NCBI GenBank assembly: GCA_905479575.1 | Contig: CAJQNB010000013.1 | Location: 1 to 62,224 of the forward strand | DNA from: an uncultured Pseudophaeobacter sp. | GTDB lineage: Bacteria; Pseudomonadota; Alphaproteobacteria; Rhodobacterales; Rhodobacteraceae | Reading direction: 5' to 3' | Length of the DNA: 62,224 bases | Part shown: positions 35,654-43,816 of the stretch, one piece after another | Layout: the number at the start of each line of letters is the position of its first letter | Numbering within the stretch: position 1 is the stretch's first letter | Made by a program: the position numbers and the translations under genes | Notes under the pieces: generated by a model | Seen by the model: only the letters and a program-made list of their open reading frames with translations | What the model was told of the DNA's origin: nothing | Databases searched by the model: none

Positions 35654-36442
35654 CTAACGGCTTGCGCGCAGGTGCCGGGTCGGCGCCAGGAAGTTGCGCA
35701 ACCGTTCGGATTGCGTATTGCCAAAGACCTCATCGGCGGTGCCCTGTTCCTCGATCAGGCCCTGGTGCAGAAACACCACCTTATCTGACACATCAGCGGC
35801 GAGGTTCATATCATGGGTCACAATCATCATTGTGCGGCCTTCGCCGGCCAGGTCCTTGATGACTTTGACCACTTCCTGTTCCAACTCAGGATCCAGCGCC
35901 GAGGTGGGTTCGTCAAACAGCAGGGCCTCGGGCTCCATGCACAGCGCCCGCGCGATGGCTGCACGTTGCTGTTGGCCGCCAGACAGCTGCGCCGGGTAGG
36001 CGTCCCATTTGTCGCCAATACCAACCTTGTCCAGATATTGGCGCGCGGCGGCCTCGACCTCTTTGGCATCGCGCCCCAGAACCGTGACCGGGGCTTCCAT
36101 CACATTTTGCAAAATGGTCATATGGGCCCAGAGATTGAACTGCTGAAACACCATCGACAGATTGGTCCGAATACGCAGAACCTGTTTGGCATCACTGGGA
36201 CGACGGTTCAGCCCTTTGCCGGACCAGGTGATGGGCTCTCCCTTAAAGTTGATCTCTCCGGCCTGGCTGTTTTCCAGCAGGTTGCAGCAGCGCAAAAGGG
36301 TCGATTTCCCCGACCCGGAGGAGCCGATCAATGACACAACATCCCCGCGATGGGCAGTGATGTTGACACCTTTGATAACTTCCAGCTCTCCATAAGATTT
36401 ATGCAGGTCGCGGATCTCGAGTACAGGTGCCAGTGTGGTCAA
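35654..36442 (-). CDS. Polar amino-acid ABC transporter, ATPase (HisP/GlnQ-type)
   Basis: A 262-residue ABC ATPase. Walker A is GSSGSGKST at 40-48, the signature LSGGQQQRAAIARAL and Walker B ALLFDEPTSALDPEL follow, and the switch histidine is in MIVTHDMNLA. It powers the importer encoded by the next three genes. It is the first gene of the operon, with about 140 bases of upstream space containing no other gene. Confidence 0.93.
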   Translation of the reverse strand: MTTLAPVLEIRDLHKSYGELEVIKGVNITAHRGDVVSLIGSSGSGKSTLLRCCNLLENSQAGEINFKGEPITWSGKGLNRRPSDAKQVLRIRTNLSMVFQQFNLWAHMTILQNVMEAPVTVLGRDAKEVEAAARQYLDKVGIGDKWDAYPAQLSGGQQQRAAIARALCMEPEALLFDEPTSALDPELEQEVVKVIKDLAGEGRTMMIVTHDMNLAADVSDKVVFLHQGLIEEQGTADEVFGNTQSERLRNFLAPTRHLRASR

Positions 36443-36579
36443 AACGGTTTCGCCCAGTTGTGAAAAAAACTCGCTCTAATTGGACCGAAAAAATGGCTGA
36501 ATGCAATGTCAAAACCGGGAAGTATTCAGGATAACTGCACGGAAGGGAGGTCACAGTCTTCGAAATGGGCAGCTGTGCA

Positions 36580-37347
36580 CTAACCGCGTGCCTTGATCTT
36601 TAGCCCTGTCAGGACCGGCCCCGGAGGCGTTGGCACTGCCAGGTACTCGCTGGTTGGAATGTGCAAGAACCCTTTCAGCCTGAGAGTGGCGCGCGTCGTT
36701 TCATCCAGAGAGTCAATTGCGGATTTTATCGCCAGAAACAGCGCTGTAGGGTCCTGGTTTAATGCGGTGATAAAGGGCAGGCCAGGGGTTGGTACAGTGA
36801 GATCAACAACGGACAGTTCATCCGCAAAATCATCGTAGGTCTGGATCATCTCCCAGGACAACAGGTCGAGAGCGGCAAAATCAGCGCGCCCTTCGGCCAC
36901 CGCTTGGGCAGAGCCGCGATGGCTGCCGGTTTCGATTAGGGTGCCCGGTAGGATATTGCGGTCTTGCAGGTGGATCAGCGGGGCTGCCCAGCCGGATTGC
37001 GACAAGGCATCATTATAGGCAAAACGCCCCCGGTCGAATTGTTCCAGCCGTGGGCTGGCGGCGGATTTTTTGGCGATCAATACGCTGCGATAAAACCCGG
37101 GCGCACAATCTGGCAGGCCATAGTCCGGGGTGCCGACCAGTTCGACCTCGCCATACAATCGGGTACGGAAGGGGCAGCCGCAGGTCTGCGCCAACAAAAG
37201 GTCGGGTGAGCTCCAGGCCGACCAGGGCTCAATCTCGCGGGAAAGGGTCGCCGGCCCGTTTTCCAGATTGTTGCGAATGGCAGACCAGAGCAGGTCATTG
37301 GCCGCAGCGGTTTCAGGTCTGTCATACATGCCGAGAAAGGCAATCAT
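36580..37347 (-). CDS. PhnD-like periplasmic-binding-fold protein without signal peptide
   Basis: A 255-residue protein of the phosphate/phosphonate-binding (PhnD) type. AFLGMYDRPETAAANDLLWSAIR, LVGTPDYGLPDCAPGFYRS..AKK, SHRGSAQAVAEGRADFAALDLLSWEM and VPTPGLPFIT fit the two-lobe fold. There is no hydrophobic signal peptide, so it may act in the cytoplasm as a ligand sensor. Its start overlaps the upstream TerB gene by four bases and it has no ABC partner nearby. Confidence 0.8.
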   Translation of the reverse strand: MIAFLGMYDRPETAAANDLLWSAIRNNLENGPATLSREIEPWSAWSSPDLLLAQTCGCPFRTRLYGEVELVGTPDYGLPDCAPGFYRSVLIAKKSAASPRLEQFDRGRFAYNDALSQSGWAAPLIHLQDRNILPGTLIETGSHRGSAQAVAEGRADFAALDLLSWEMIQTYDDFADELSVVDLTVPTPGLPFITALNQDPTALFLAIKSAIDSLDETTRATLRLKGFLHIPTSEYLAVPTPPGPVLTGLKIKARG

Positions 37348-37784
37348 ATGGCTGCCTCCATCCGTTTGCGGGCCTGGGCACTTTCCAGGTCGTTGACGCC
37401 CAGAAGATTTGCGGTGAGCCGCATCAATGCATCTTCACCAGCGTCGCGGTGACCATCCGCCAGTACCACTTGCCACATGGCTTCGACGACACCAATGCGA
37501 TCTTCCAGGCTGACAGCCTCTTTGATGGCGCGGGTGAAGCGCACCGTATCGGGGGCCTCGGCCTCCATTGCCTCGGCCTGTTCGCGCAGAATGATCGCGC
37601 CCCCAGTATCCTGGTCAAACCGCGAGCAGATAATGCGGTCAATGCGGTCTTTCTCAACTTCAGAATAGTTTTGATCAGAGCGGGCGATCCGGACCAATAG
37701 CGCAGTAAGCGCCATGCGGGCGCCTTCATCCGTCAATGGTTCTGGTGCGGGAGCCAAAAGGCGGGCCAGAAGTTCTTTAAACAT
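37344..37784 (-). CDS. TerB-like (tellurite-resistance fold) protein, second copy
   Basis: A 146-residue all-helical TerB-like protein: LTALLVRIARSDQNYSEVEKDRIDRIICSRF near residues 28-58 and GVVEAMWQVVLADGHRDAGEDALMRL near 98-123. The acidic patches between helices are where TerB-type proteins bind divalent metal. It is an evident paralogue of the next gene. The start at MFKELLARLLAP was chosen because the matching paralogue starts the same way (MLKKLFQAFRP). Function unknown. Confidence 0.83.
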   Translation of the reverse strand: MFKELLARLLAPAPEPLTDEGARMALTALLVRIARSDQNYSEVEKDRIDRIICSRFDQDTGGAIILREQAEAMEAEAPDTVRFTRAIKEAVSLEDRIGVVEAMWQVVLADGHRDAGEDALMRLTANLLGVNDLESAQARKRMEAAI

Positions 37785-38244
37785 TATTGTCCCCTTGGCT
37801 TGCCAGGAGCTTGACCTGGGCTTTTGTCCGCGCGGCCTCATTGTCTGCAAAGGACAGGCCCATCGCCTTATAGGCCTCTTCAAGAATGCGAACTTCGCCT
37901 TCGTGTTCATTATTGTCGGCCAGCACAACTTCCCACAGGGCATCCAGGGCGGCCAGACGTTCGTCCAGCCCGGTGGTCTCGCGGATCAGGCGGCCAAAGG
38001 TGTCGGTCTCGGGGGCGGCGGAATGCAATTTCTCACAGGTCGCCCGGACCTTGGCAGCCTCAAGGGCGTCGTGTTGATACAGTCGCGACAGGATCCGATC
38101 AATCAGGCTGATCTCTTCCAGCTTATATTCGCGGTCCGATTTTGCGACGCGCACCAGCAAAGCCCCCAAAGCCAGTTCGGCATCCGGATCAGGAAGGGCC
38201 GGCGGATCGTTGGGCCGGAAGGCCTGAAAAAGTTTCTTGAGCAT
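37777..38244 (-). CDS. TerB-like protein, first copy
   Basis: A 155-residue TerB-like protein, first in a three-gene overlapping unit. LGALLVRVAKSDREYKLEEISLIDRILSRLY aligns closely to the paralogue behind it, as does LAALDALWEVVLADNNEHEGEVRILEE. Many alphaproteobacteria carry such TerB proteins; tellurite resistance is not shown for them. It overlaps the second copy by eight bases. Confidence 0.83.
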   Translation of the reverse strand: MLKKLFQAFRPNDPPALPDPDAELALGALLVRVAKSDREYKLEEISLIDRILSRLYQHDALEAAKVRATCEKLHSAAPETDTFGRLIRETTGLDERLAALDALWEVVLADNNEHEGEVRILEEAYKAMGLSFADNEAARTKAQVKLLASQGDNNV

Positions 38245-38403
38245 GCCAGGGATACTCCGTGGATCTAGGGGCCGGTGGCGGCGGCGAAACGCAGCTGGCC
38301 AAACTATTTTAATCGATGGTTGGGTCGATATCTCTGACCCGGGAACCTGACCAGTCAACGCGCTGGGAACCCCAGAATGTGCCAGCTGGTCAATCTGTTG
38401 ATG

Positions 38404-38697
38404 TTAGCTATCGTAGCCTTCGATAATCTCCATGTCGCCGGTAGAAACCGGATCACGTAGCGCTTTGGCGTCTTGATAAGACACACTATCATAACAGGAT
38501 TTTGCTGTTGTGAAATCCTTGAATTCGATCACCACGGTGCGGGCGCGCATCGCACCTTCGCGCACCTCTTTAGGCCCACCCCGTACCAGAAAGCGTGCGC
38601 CATACTCGGCAAAAGGTGCGGCATTGGCTGCGACATACTCCTTGTACCGGTCCAGGTCGTCAACATCGACATGCGCGACCCAATAGCCCTTTGGCAT
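38404..38697 (-). CDS. DUF1330 family protein
   Basis: A 97-residue ferredoxin-like dimeric alpha-beta barrel protein: KGYWVAHVDVDDLDRYKEYVAANAAPFAEYGARFLVRGG and VVIEFKDFTTAKSCYDS..YQDAKALR are the DUF1330 signatures. The role is unknown. The start at MPKGYWVA is the family N-terminus. It stands alone between the TerB operon and valS. Confidence 0.9.
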   Translation of the reverse strand: MPKGYWVAHVDVDDLDRYKEYVAANAAPFAEYGARFLVRGGPKEVREGAMRARTVVIEFKDFTTAKSCYDSVSYQDAKALRDPVSTGDMEIIEGYDS

Positions 38698-38831
38698 TTT
38701 CAGAACTCCCTCATGCAGTTTGCAACAAGCTGATACAGAACCACGGCAAAGACAATGGTGAGCTGTCAGACATTTTCCCCGTAGGCGCGTGAAAATACCA
38801 AAAAATATCAAAAATATACGTCACATATATG

Positions 38832-38862
38832 AAAAACGCCCGCGCGGTGGCGGGCGTTTTTT
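38832..38862 (-). terminator. Terminator after valS
   Basis: AAAAACGCCCGC and GCGGGCGTTTTT form a long stem with T runs in both directions, 32 bases after the valS stop. Confidence 0.9.
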
Positions 38863-38893
38863 GGTGCGTATCCGTTCGAGAGCGGCGGTTGCC

Positions 38894-41800
38894 TTATTCA
38901 ATTTCCTGCAGGCGCGACAGGGCGTCTTGCAGCTTGGCTTCTTCCTCTTCGCGTAAGGCGAGGTTCTCGCGGGCCTCTGCCACCACCTCATCCGGCGCCG
39001 AGGCGACGAATTTGGGGTTCTTGAGCCGACCGCGCAGCCCGCCAAGTTCTTTGGCCAGTTTGCCGAGGTTTTTCTCCAGCCGCGCCTTTTCCGCGTCCAC
39101 GTCGATGATATCGGCCAGGGGCAGGCCAAAGCTGGCACCGGGGGCGGCAACGCTGGCGCAGCCTTTGGGGAAGCTCTCCACCTGATCCAGGCTCACCACG
39201 CGGGCGAGTTTTTTGATCATGGTTTCGTTGGCCTCCCAGGCGGCGCGGGCAGCATCATCAAACTGGGTGACAACCATCGGGATTTTGGAGCCGGCAGGCA
39301 CGTTCATCTGGGCGCGGGCCGAGCGGATGTTTTCAATGGTGGTGATGACCCAGGTCATTTCCGTATCCGCCGCCTCGTTGACCAGCTCCAGCCCATATGT
39401 GGGCCAGTCCTGATGCACCAGCATAGTGTCGCGCTTGGCGGTCTTGCCCCACAGCTCTTCGGTGATGAAGGGCATGATGGGGTGCAACAGCACCATACAT
39501 TGATCCAGTACCCAGCCTAGGGTCTGGCGGGTCTCGGCAATCACGGCTTCATCTTCGGATCCAAACAGCGGCTTGGAGAGTTCGATATACCAGTCACAGA
39601 CCTTGCCCCAGACAAAGGCATAAAGCGACAGCGCCGCATCGTTGAAGCGGTAAGCCTCAAGCGCGGCGTCGACCTCAACGCGGACCTTGGCGGTTTCGCC
39701 AATGATCCACTGGTTTACCGCCGCCTTCGCCTCGGGGCAGGAGTAGCCGGGTTTGGCCTCGTCATAGACCTCATTGAAATTGGCAAAGTTCACCGCGTTC
39801 CACAGTTTGGTGCCAAAGTTCCGGTAGCCGGCGATACGCTGCATATCCAGTTTCAGCACGCCACCCAAGGAGGCCATGGCCGCATTGGTAAAGCGCAGCG
39901 CATCGGCGCCGTATTCGTCGATGATTTCCAGCGGGTCAACGACGTTGCCGGTGGATTTGGACATCTTCTTGCCCTTGGCGTCGCGTACCAGCCCATGCAG
40001 GTAGACGGTGTCAAACGGGATGCGCTGCTCGACGGGGAGGTCCTGATCCAGAACCGCCATCTGCATCATCATCATCCGCGCGACCCAGAAAAACAGGATG
40101 TCCTGACCGGTGACCAATGTGGAGGTTGGGAAGTACTTCGAGGTTTCCTCGGTCCACTCGGGCCAGCCCAGGGTGCCAATCGGCCAAAGGCCAGAAGAGA
40201 ACCAGGTGTCCAGCACGTCGGGGTCGCGGGTCAGAGAAACTGTCGAACTACCTTCGGTGTCACCTTCATTTTCGTACATTGTCATGTACTCGAATTCAGT
40301 TCCCTCTGCGTCAACGGAAACAGTTGCGCTCTCACCGTAGTAAGCCTGCGCGAGTGCAATTGCTTCTTCTTCTGTCGCCCCACAGAAAGTTCTTGAAGTG
40401 CCTTTGTAGTTGTCGAAATCTTCCAGAGCATCTTTGGTCGGACCATACCAAACCGGGATCTGGTGGCCCCACCACAGCTGGCGCGAGATGCACCAGGGCT
40501 CGATGTTTTCCAGCCAGTGATAATAGGTCTTCTCGCCGCTCTCAGGCAGGATCTTGACGGTGCCGTCTTTCACCGCGTCCAGCGCCGGGCCGACGATCTT
40601 GTCGGTCTCAACAAACCACTGGTCGGTCAGCATCGGCTCGATCACCACTTTGGAGCGGTCGCCAAAGGGCTGCATGATTGGCTTGGCCTCAACATAAGGC
40701 ACGACCTCCGAGACCTCAGTCTCGTTGCCGTCCTCGTCTTTGACCGTTTTGGTCTCGGTGACCATCACGGCGAGACCTTCGGCGGTGATATCGGCCACCA
40801 CGCGCTTGCGGGCCTCGAACCGATCCAAGCCACGATATTCTTCCGGCACCAGGTTCATCGCGGCGATTCTGGCCTCGGTGAATTCTGCCTCGCCATTGGC
40901 AATCGCCTGTGCGGTGGTGGCTTCCTCGACATAGGGCGCGCCGTCGCTGCGCATATTGGCCTTGGTGTCCATCAGGTTATACATCGGAATGCCGCCGCGC
41001 TTGGCGACCTGATAGTCGTTGAAATCATGCGCACCAGTGATTTTCACCGCGCCAGAGCCAAAGTCCTTATCCGGGTATTCGTCCGTGATGATCGGGATCA
41101 GGCGGCGCTGCGCCTTGGGACCAACGGGAATTTCGCAGAGCATACCAACGATGGGCGCGTAGCGTTCATCCGAGGGGTGCACCGCAACCGCGCCGTCACC
41201 CAGCATGGTTTCGGGACGTGTGGTGGCGATGGAGATATAGTCGCGCTCTTCCTCCAGCGTGACGTTGCCGTCCTCATCCTTCTCGACATAGGTATAGGTG
41301 GCACCATCTGCCAGGGGGTATTTGAAGTGCCACATATGGCCGGGGGTCTCGATGTTCTCGACCTCCAGATCCGAGATCGCGGTTTCAAAATGCGGGTCCC
41401 AGTTGACCAGGCGCTTGCCGCGATAGATCAGGCCTTTGTTGTACATCTCCACAAAAACCTTGATCACGGCATCGTGGAAATTGGGCGAGTTCTCGTGGCC
41501 CGTACGGGTGTCGCCAGCTGCGCCTGCCATGGTAAAGGCGGTGCGGTCAAAGTCGCAGGAGGCGCCAAGGCGTTTGAGCTGCTCAATGATGGTGCCGCCG
41601 GACTGCTCTTTCCATTCCCAGATCTTGGCCAGGAAGTCAGGGCGGCTAAAGTCGGTGCGTTTCTTGCCTTCTTTGGCCAGCTCGCGCTCCACCACCATTT
41701 GCGTCGCGATACCTGCGTGGTCACATCCCGGCTGCCACAGGGTGTCAAAGCCCTGCATGCGCTTCCAGCGGATCAGGATGTCCTGCAGCGTGTTGTTAAA

Positions 41801-41971
41801 AGCATGGCCCATGTGCAGAACGCCGGTGACGTTTGGCGGCGGGATCATGATGCAATAGGTCGAGGCCTCAGGCTTGGCATTGGCGCCTGCTTTAAAGCAG
41901 CCGGCCTCTTCCCAGGCTTTGTATAGGCGGCTTTCAGCTTCGGCCGCGTCGAATGTCTTGTCCAGTGCCAT
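38894..41971 (-). CDS. valS: Valyl-tRNA synthetase
   Basis: A 1025-residue class I synthetase that charges and edits tRNA-Val. The HIGH-type motif is [16 protein letters not shown] near residue 42 and the KMSKS loop is [12 protein letters not shown]. The CP1 editing domain lies between. A C-terminal coiled coil ([25 protein letters not shown]) is the ValRS tRNA-binding arm. Residues about 510-580, between the zinc/CP2 region and [15 protein letters not shown], form an extra acidic segment ([16 protein letters not shown]) encoded by clearly AT-richer DNA than its flanks. The start at [12 protein letters not shown] is the family N-terminus. Confidence 0.96.
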   Translation of the reverse strand: MALDKTFDAAEAESRLYKAWEEAGCFKAGANAKPEASTYCIMIPPPNVTGVLHMGHAFNNTLQDILIRWKRMQGFDTLWQPGCDHAGIATQMVVERELAKEGKKRTDFSRPDFLAKIWEWKEQSGGTIIEQLKRLGASCDFDRTAFTMAGAAGDTRTGHENSPNFHDAVIKVFVEMYNKGLIYRGKRLVNWDPHFETAISDLEVENIETPGHMWHFKYPLADGATYTYVEKDEDGNVTLEEERDYISIATTRPETMLGDGAVAVHPSDERYAPIVGMLCEIPVGPKAQRRLIPIITDEYPDKDFGSGAVKITGAHDFNDYQVAKRGGIPMYNLMDTKANMRSDGAPYVEEATTAQAIANGEAEFTEARIAAMNLVPEEYRGLDRFEARKRVVADITAEGLAVMVTETKTVKDEDGNETEVSEVVPYVEAKPIMQPFGDRSKVVIEPMLTDQWFVETDKIVGPALDAVKDGTVKILPESGEKTYYHWLENIEPWCISRQLWWGHQIPVWYGPTKDALEDFDNYKGTSRTFCGATEEEAIALAQAYYGESATVSVDAEGTEFEYMTMYENEGDTEGSSTVSLTRDPDVLDTWFSSGLWPIGTLGWPEWTEETSKYFPTSTLVTGQDILFFWVARMMMMQMAVLDQDLPVEQRIPFDTVYLHGLVRDAKGKKMSKSTGNVVDPLEIIDEYGADALRFTNAAMASLGGVLKLDMQRIAGYRNFGTKLWNAVNFANFNEVYDEAKPGYSCPEAKAAVNQWIIGETAKVRVEVDAALEAYRFNDAALSLYAFVWGKVCDWYIELSKPLFGSEDEAVIAETRQTLGWVLDQCMVLLHPIMPFITEELWGKTAKRDTMLVHQDWPTYGLELVNEAADTEMTWVITTIENIRSARAQMNVPAGSKIPMVVTQFDDAARAAWEANETMIKKLARVVSLDQVESFPKGCASVAAPGASFGLPLADIIDVDAEKARLEKNLGKLAKELGGLRGRLKNPKFVASAPDEVVAEARENLALREEEEAKLQDALSRLQEIE

Positions 41972-42074
41972 GAGGGTCGTCCTGCGTCGGTTGAATTCGG
42001 GTTGCTGCATCCAATAACGAATGGACAGGCAAAGGGAAAGCCATCGCTGGGTTTGCAGGTAAAAAGGCCAGCGC

Positions 42075-42509
42075 CTAGGGGGTGCGATCCAGCTTGGTGG
42101 CCAGATGGATCAGGCTCTCGGAGGAGCGCACGCCACGGGCCTCGCCAATGCGATCTATGGTCTGATCCAGCTCGGCTGTGGTCTGGGCCACCACCTGGGC
42201 CAAAAGATCAAACCGCCCGGAGGTGGTATGCACCACCTCAACCCCCGACAGGCTGCGCAGCCGCGACAGCACCTCGGGGCCAGAGCGCGGCTCGATCGAG
42301 ATCAGCACCGTGGCCTGCAACGGCGGGCGCGTCGCCGCCGAGGCGCGCAGAGTATAGCCCTCAATCGCGCCGGTGGTTTCCAGCCGCTCAATCCGGGCCT
42401 GCACCGTGGTGCGGGCGAGCCCAAGCGCACGGGCAAGATCGGAGACCGGGCGGCGGGCGTTTTCTCGCAACAGGGTCAAAAGCTGCTGGTCAGTTTCGTC
42501 TGTTTTCAT
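42075..42509 (-). CDS. Lrp/AsnC family regulator
   Basis: A 144-residue Lrp protein with [32 protein letters not shown] and the RAM effector-binding domain ([30 protein letters not shown]). It is divergent from the PLP decarboxylase gene, 93 bases apart, and probably controls it in response to an amino acid such as ornithine, lysine or a related product. Confidence 0.9.
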   Translation of the reverse strand: MKTDETDQQLLTLLRENARRPVSDLARALGLARTTVQARIERLETTGAIEGYTLRASAATRPPLQATVLISIEPRSGPEVLSRLRSLSGVEVVHTTSGRFDLLAQVVAQTTAELDQTIDRIGEARGVRSSESLIHLATKLDRTP

Positions 42510-42602
42510 GCTGTGGCCTGCAATTTGCCGAAATTTTTCGTCACCCTAGTCGAAATGCCGGGGGATATCGACGCCAAAGCGACGGAAAATAAGCAAAACA
42601 AT

Positions 42603-43769
42603 ATGAGGCTTTACCAGATGCAGCAGATCCCCCCCCTATGGCTTGACCCTGAAACTCACCTGGCGCGACACAACCCGGATCACCCGATCCTTTATTTCTC
42701 GCCACGGGTGCTGCACCAGGTGGCGCAGCGGTTTCAGGCGGGTTTTGACGGGGTGGTCACCTATGCGGTCAAGGCCAACCCGCACCAGGCGGTGCTGTCG
42801 AATTTGGTGGCGGCCGGGATCTCGGCCTTTGACGTGGCCTCTCCGGCGGAGATGGCTGCCGTGCGCCTGGCCAGCCCTGACGCGGTGATGCATTACAACA
42901 ACCCGGTGCGTTCTATGGCTGAAATCGCAGCGGGGATCTCTCAGGATGTGGCCAGCTGGTCGGTGGATGAGCAATCCGAGCTGGATAAGCTGGCCGCCGT
43001 GCCCCGTGACAAGGAAATCGCAGTGCGTTTTGCCCTGCCAGTAGAGGGCGCGGCCTATGATTTTGGCAGCAAATTTGGCGCAGCCCCGGATGAGGCCGTT
43101 GCCTTGCTGAAACGGGTCGCCGCTGAGGGCTGGACCCCGGCGCTGTGTTTTCATCCCGGCACCCAGTGTGAGGATGCTGCGGCCTGGGTTGAATACATCC
43201 ATGCGGCCAAGCGCATAGTAGAGGCGGCGGGGGTGTCGATTGCCCGGCTGAATGTGGGGGGGGGCTTTGCCGCTAACCGCGATGGGGTGGCGCCGGATCT
43301 GGAGCGGGTCTTTACCGCCATCAAAGGCGCCGTGGTTGCGGCCTTTGGCGCCAACCACCCGCAGCTGATTTGCGAACCGGGTCGGGCGATGGTTTCTGAA
43401 TCCTTCACCCTGGCGGCGCGGATCAAGGGCATGCGCCAAGGCGGCGAGAGGGTGTTCCTGAACGATGGGATCTACGGCGGTCTGGTTGATATCCGTGATA
43501 TGGGGCTTCCGGGGCGGGTTGAGGTGGTCAGCGCCACCGGCAACCACCGGCAAGCGGTGCGTACTCCGCGGGTTGTCTTTGGCCCCACCTGTGACAGCCT
43601 GGATCGGCTGCCAGACGGTCTGCCGCTGCCGGCGGATACCCAGGCCGGGGATTATGTGCTGTTTCCGGGGTTGGGGGCCTATTCTTCCGCCATGAGCACC
43701 CAGTTCAATGGCTACGGGTTATCTGACGTGGCGACGGTGATCGAGCTCTCTGGACAAGCGCGCCACTAA
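42603..43769 (+). CDS. Group IV (alanine-racemase fold) PLP decarboxylase, ornithine/lysine type
   Basis: A 388-residue fold-type III enzyme. The PLP lysine is K57 in TYAVKANPH; FHPGTQC, LNVGGGF and EPGRAMV follow, and the catalytic cysteine and aspartate are in FGPTCDSLD. It should decarboxylate ornithine, lysine or a related amino acid to a diamine. The start is between ATG 42603 and 42618; the latter has GAGG nine bases upstream, inside the first few codons. The divergent Lrp regulator and the amine-catabolism genes elsewhere in the window fit amine metabolism. Confidence 0.88.
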   Translation: MRLYQMQQIPPLWLDPETHLARHNPDHPILYFSPRVLHQVAQRFQAGFDGVVTYAVKANPHQAVLSNLVAAGISAFDVASPAEMAAVRLASPDAVMHYNNPVRSMAEIAAGISQDVASWSVDEQSELDKLAAVPRDKEIAVRFALPVEGAAYDFGSKFGAAPDEAVALLKRVAAEGWTPALCFHPGTQCEDAAAWVEYIHAAKRIVEAAGVSIARLNVGGGFAANRDGVAPDLERVFTAIKGAVVAAFGANHPQLICEPGRAMVSESFTLAARIKGMRQGGERVFLNDGIYGGLVDIRDMGLPGRVEVVSATGNHRQAVRTPRVVFGPTCDSLDRLPDGLPLPADTQAGDYVLFPGLGAYSSAMSTQFNGYGLSDVATVIELSGQARH

Positions 43770-43816
43770 GGCTAAGGTCCCCCTAAAGCACCAGCCAGCG
43801 CGAACAGGGGGCGAGC

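Noticed and set aside
37344..38244. Tellurite resistance operon
   Set aside because: TerB-like proteins alone do not show tellurite resistance; none of terA, terC, terD or terE is present.
40463..41926. A 487-codon frame antisense to valS
   Set aside because: Opposite the ValRS catalytic region; no recognisable domain.
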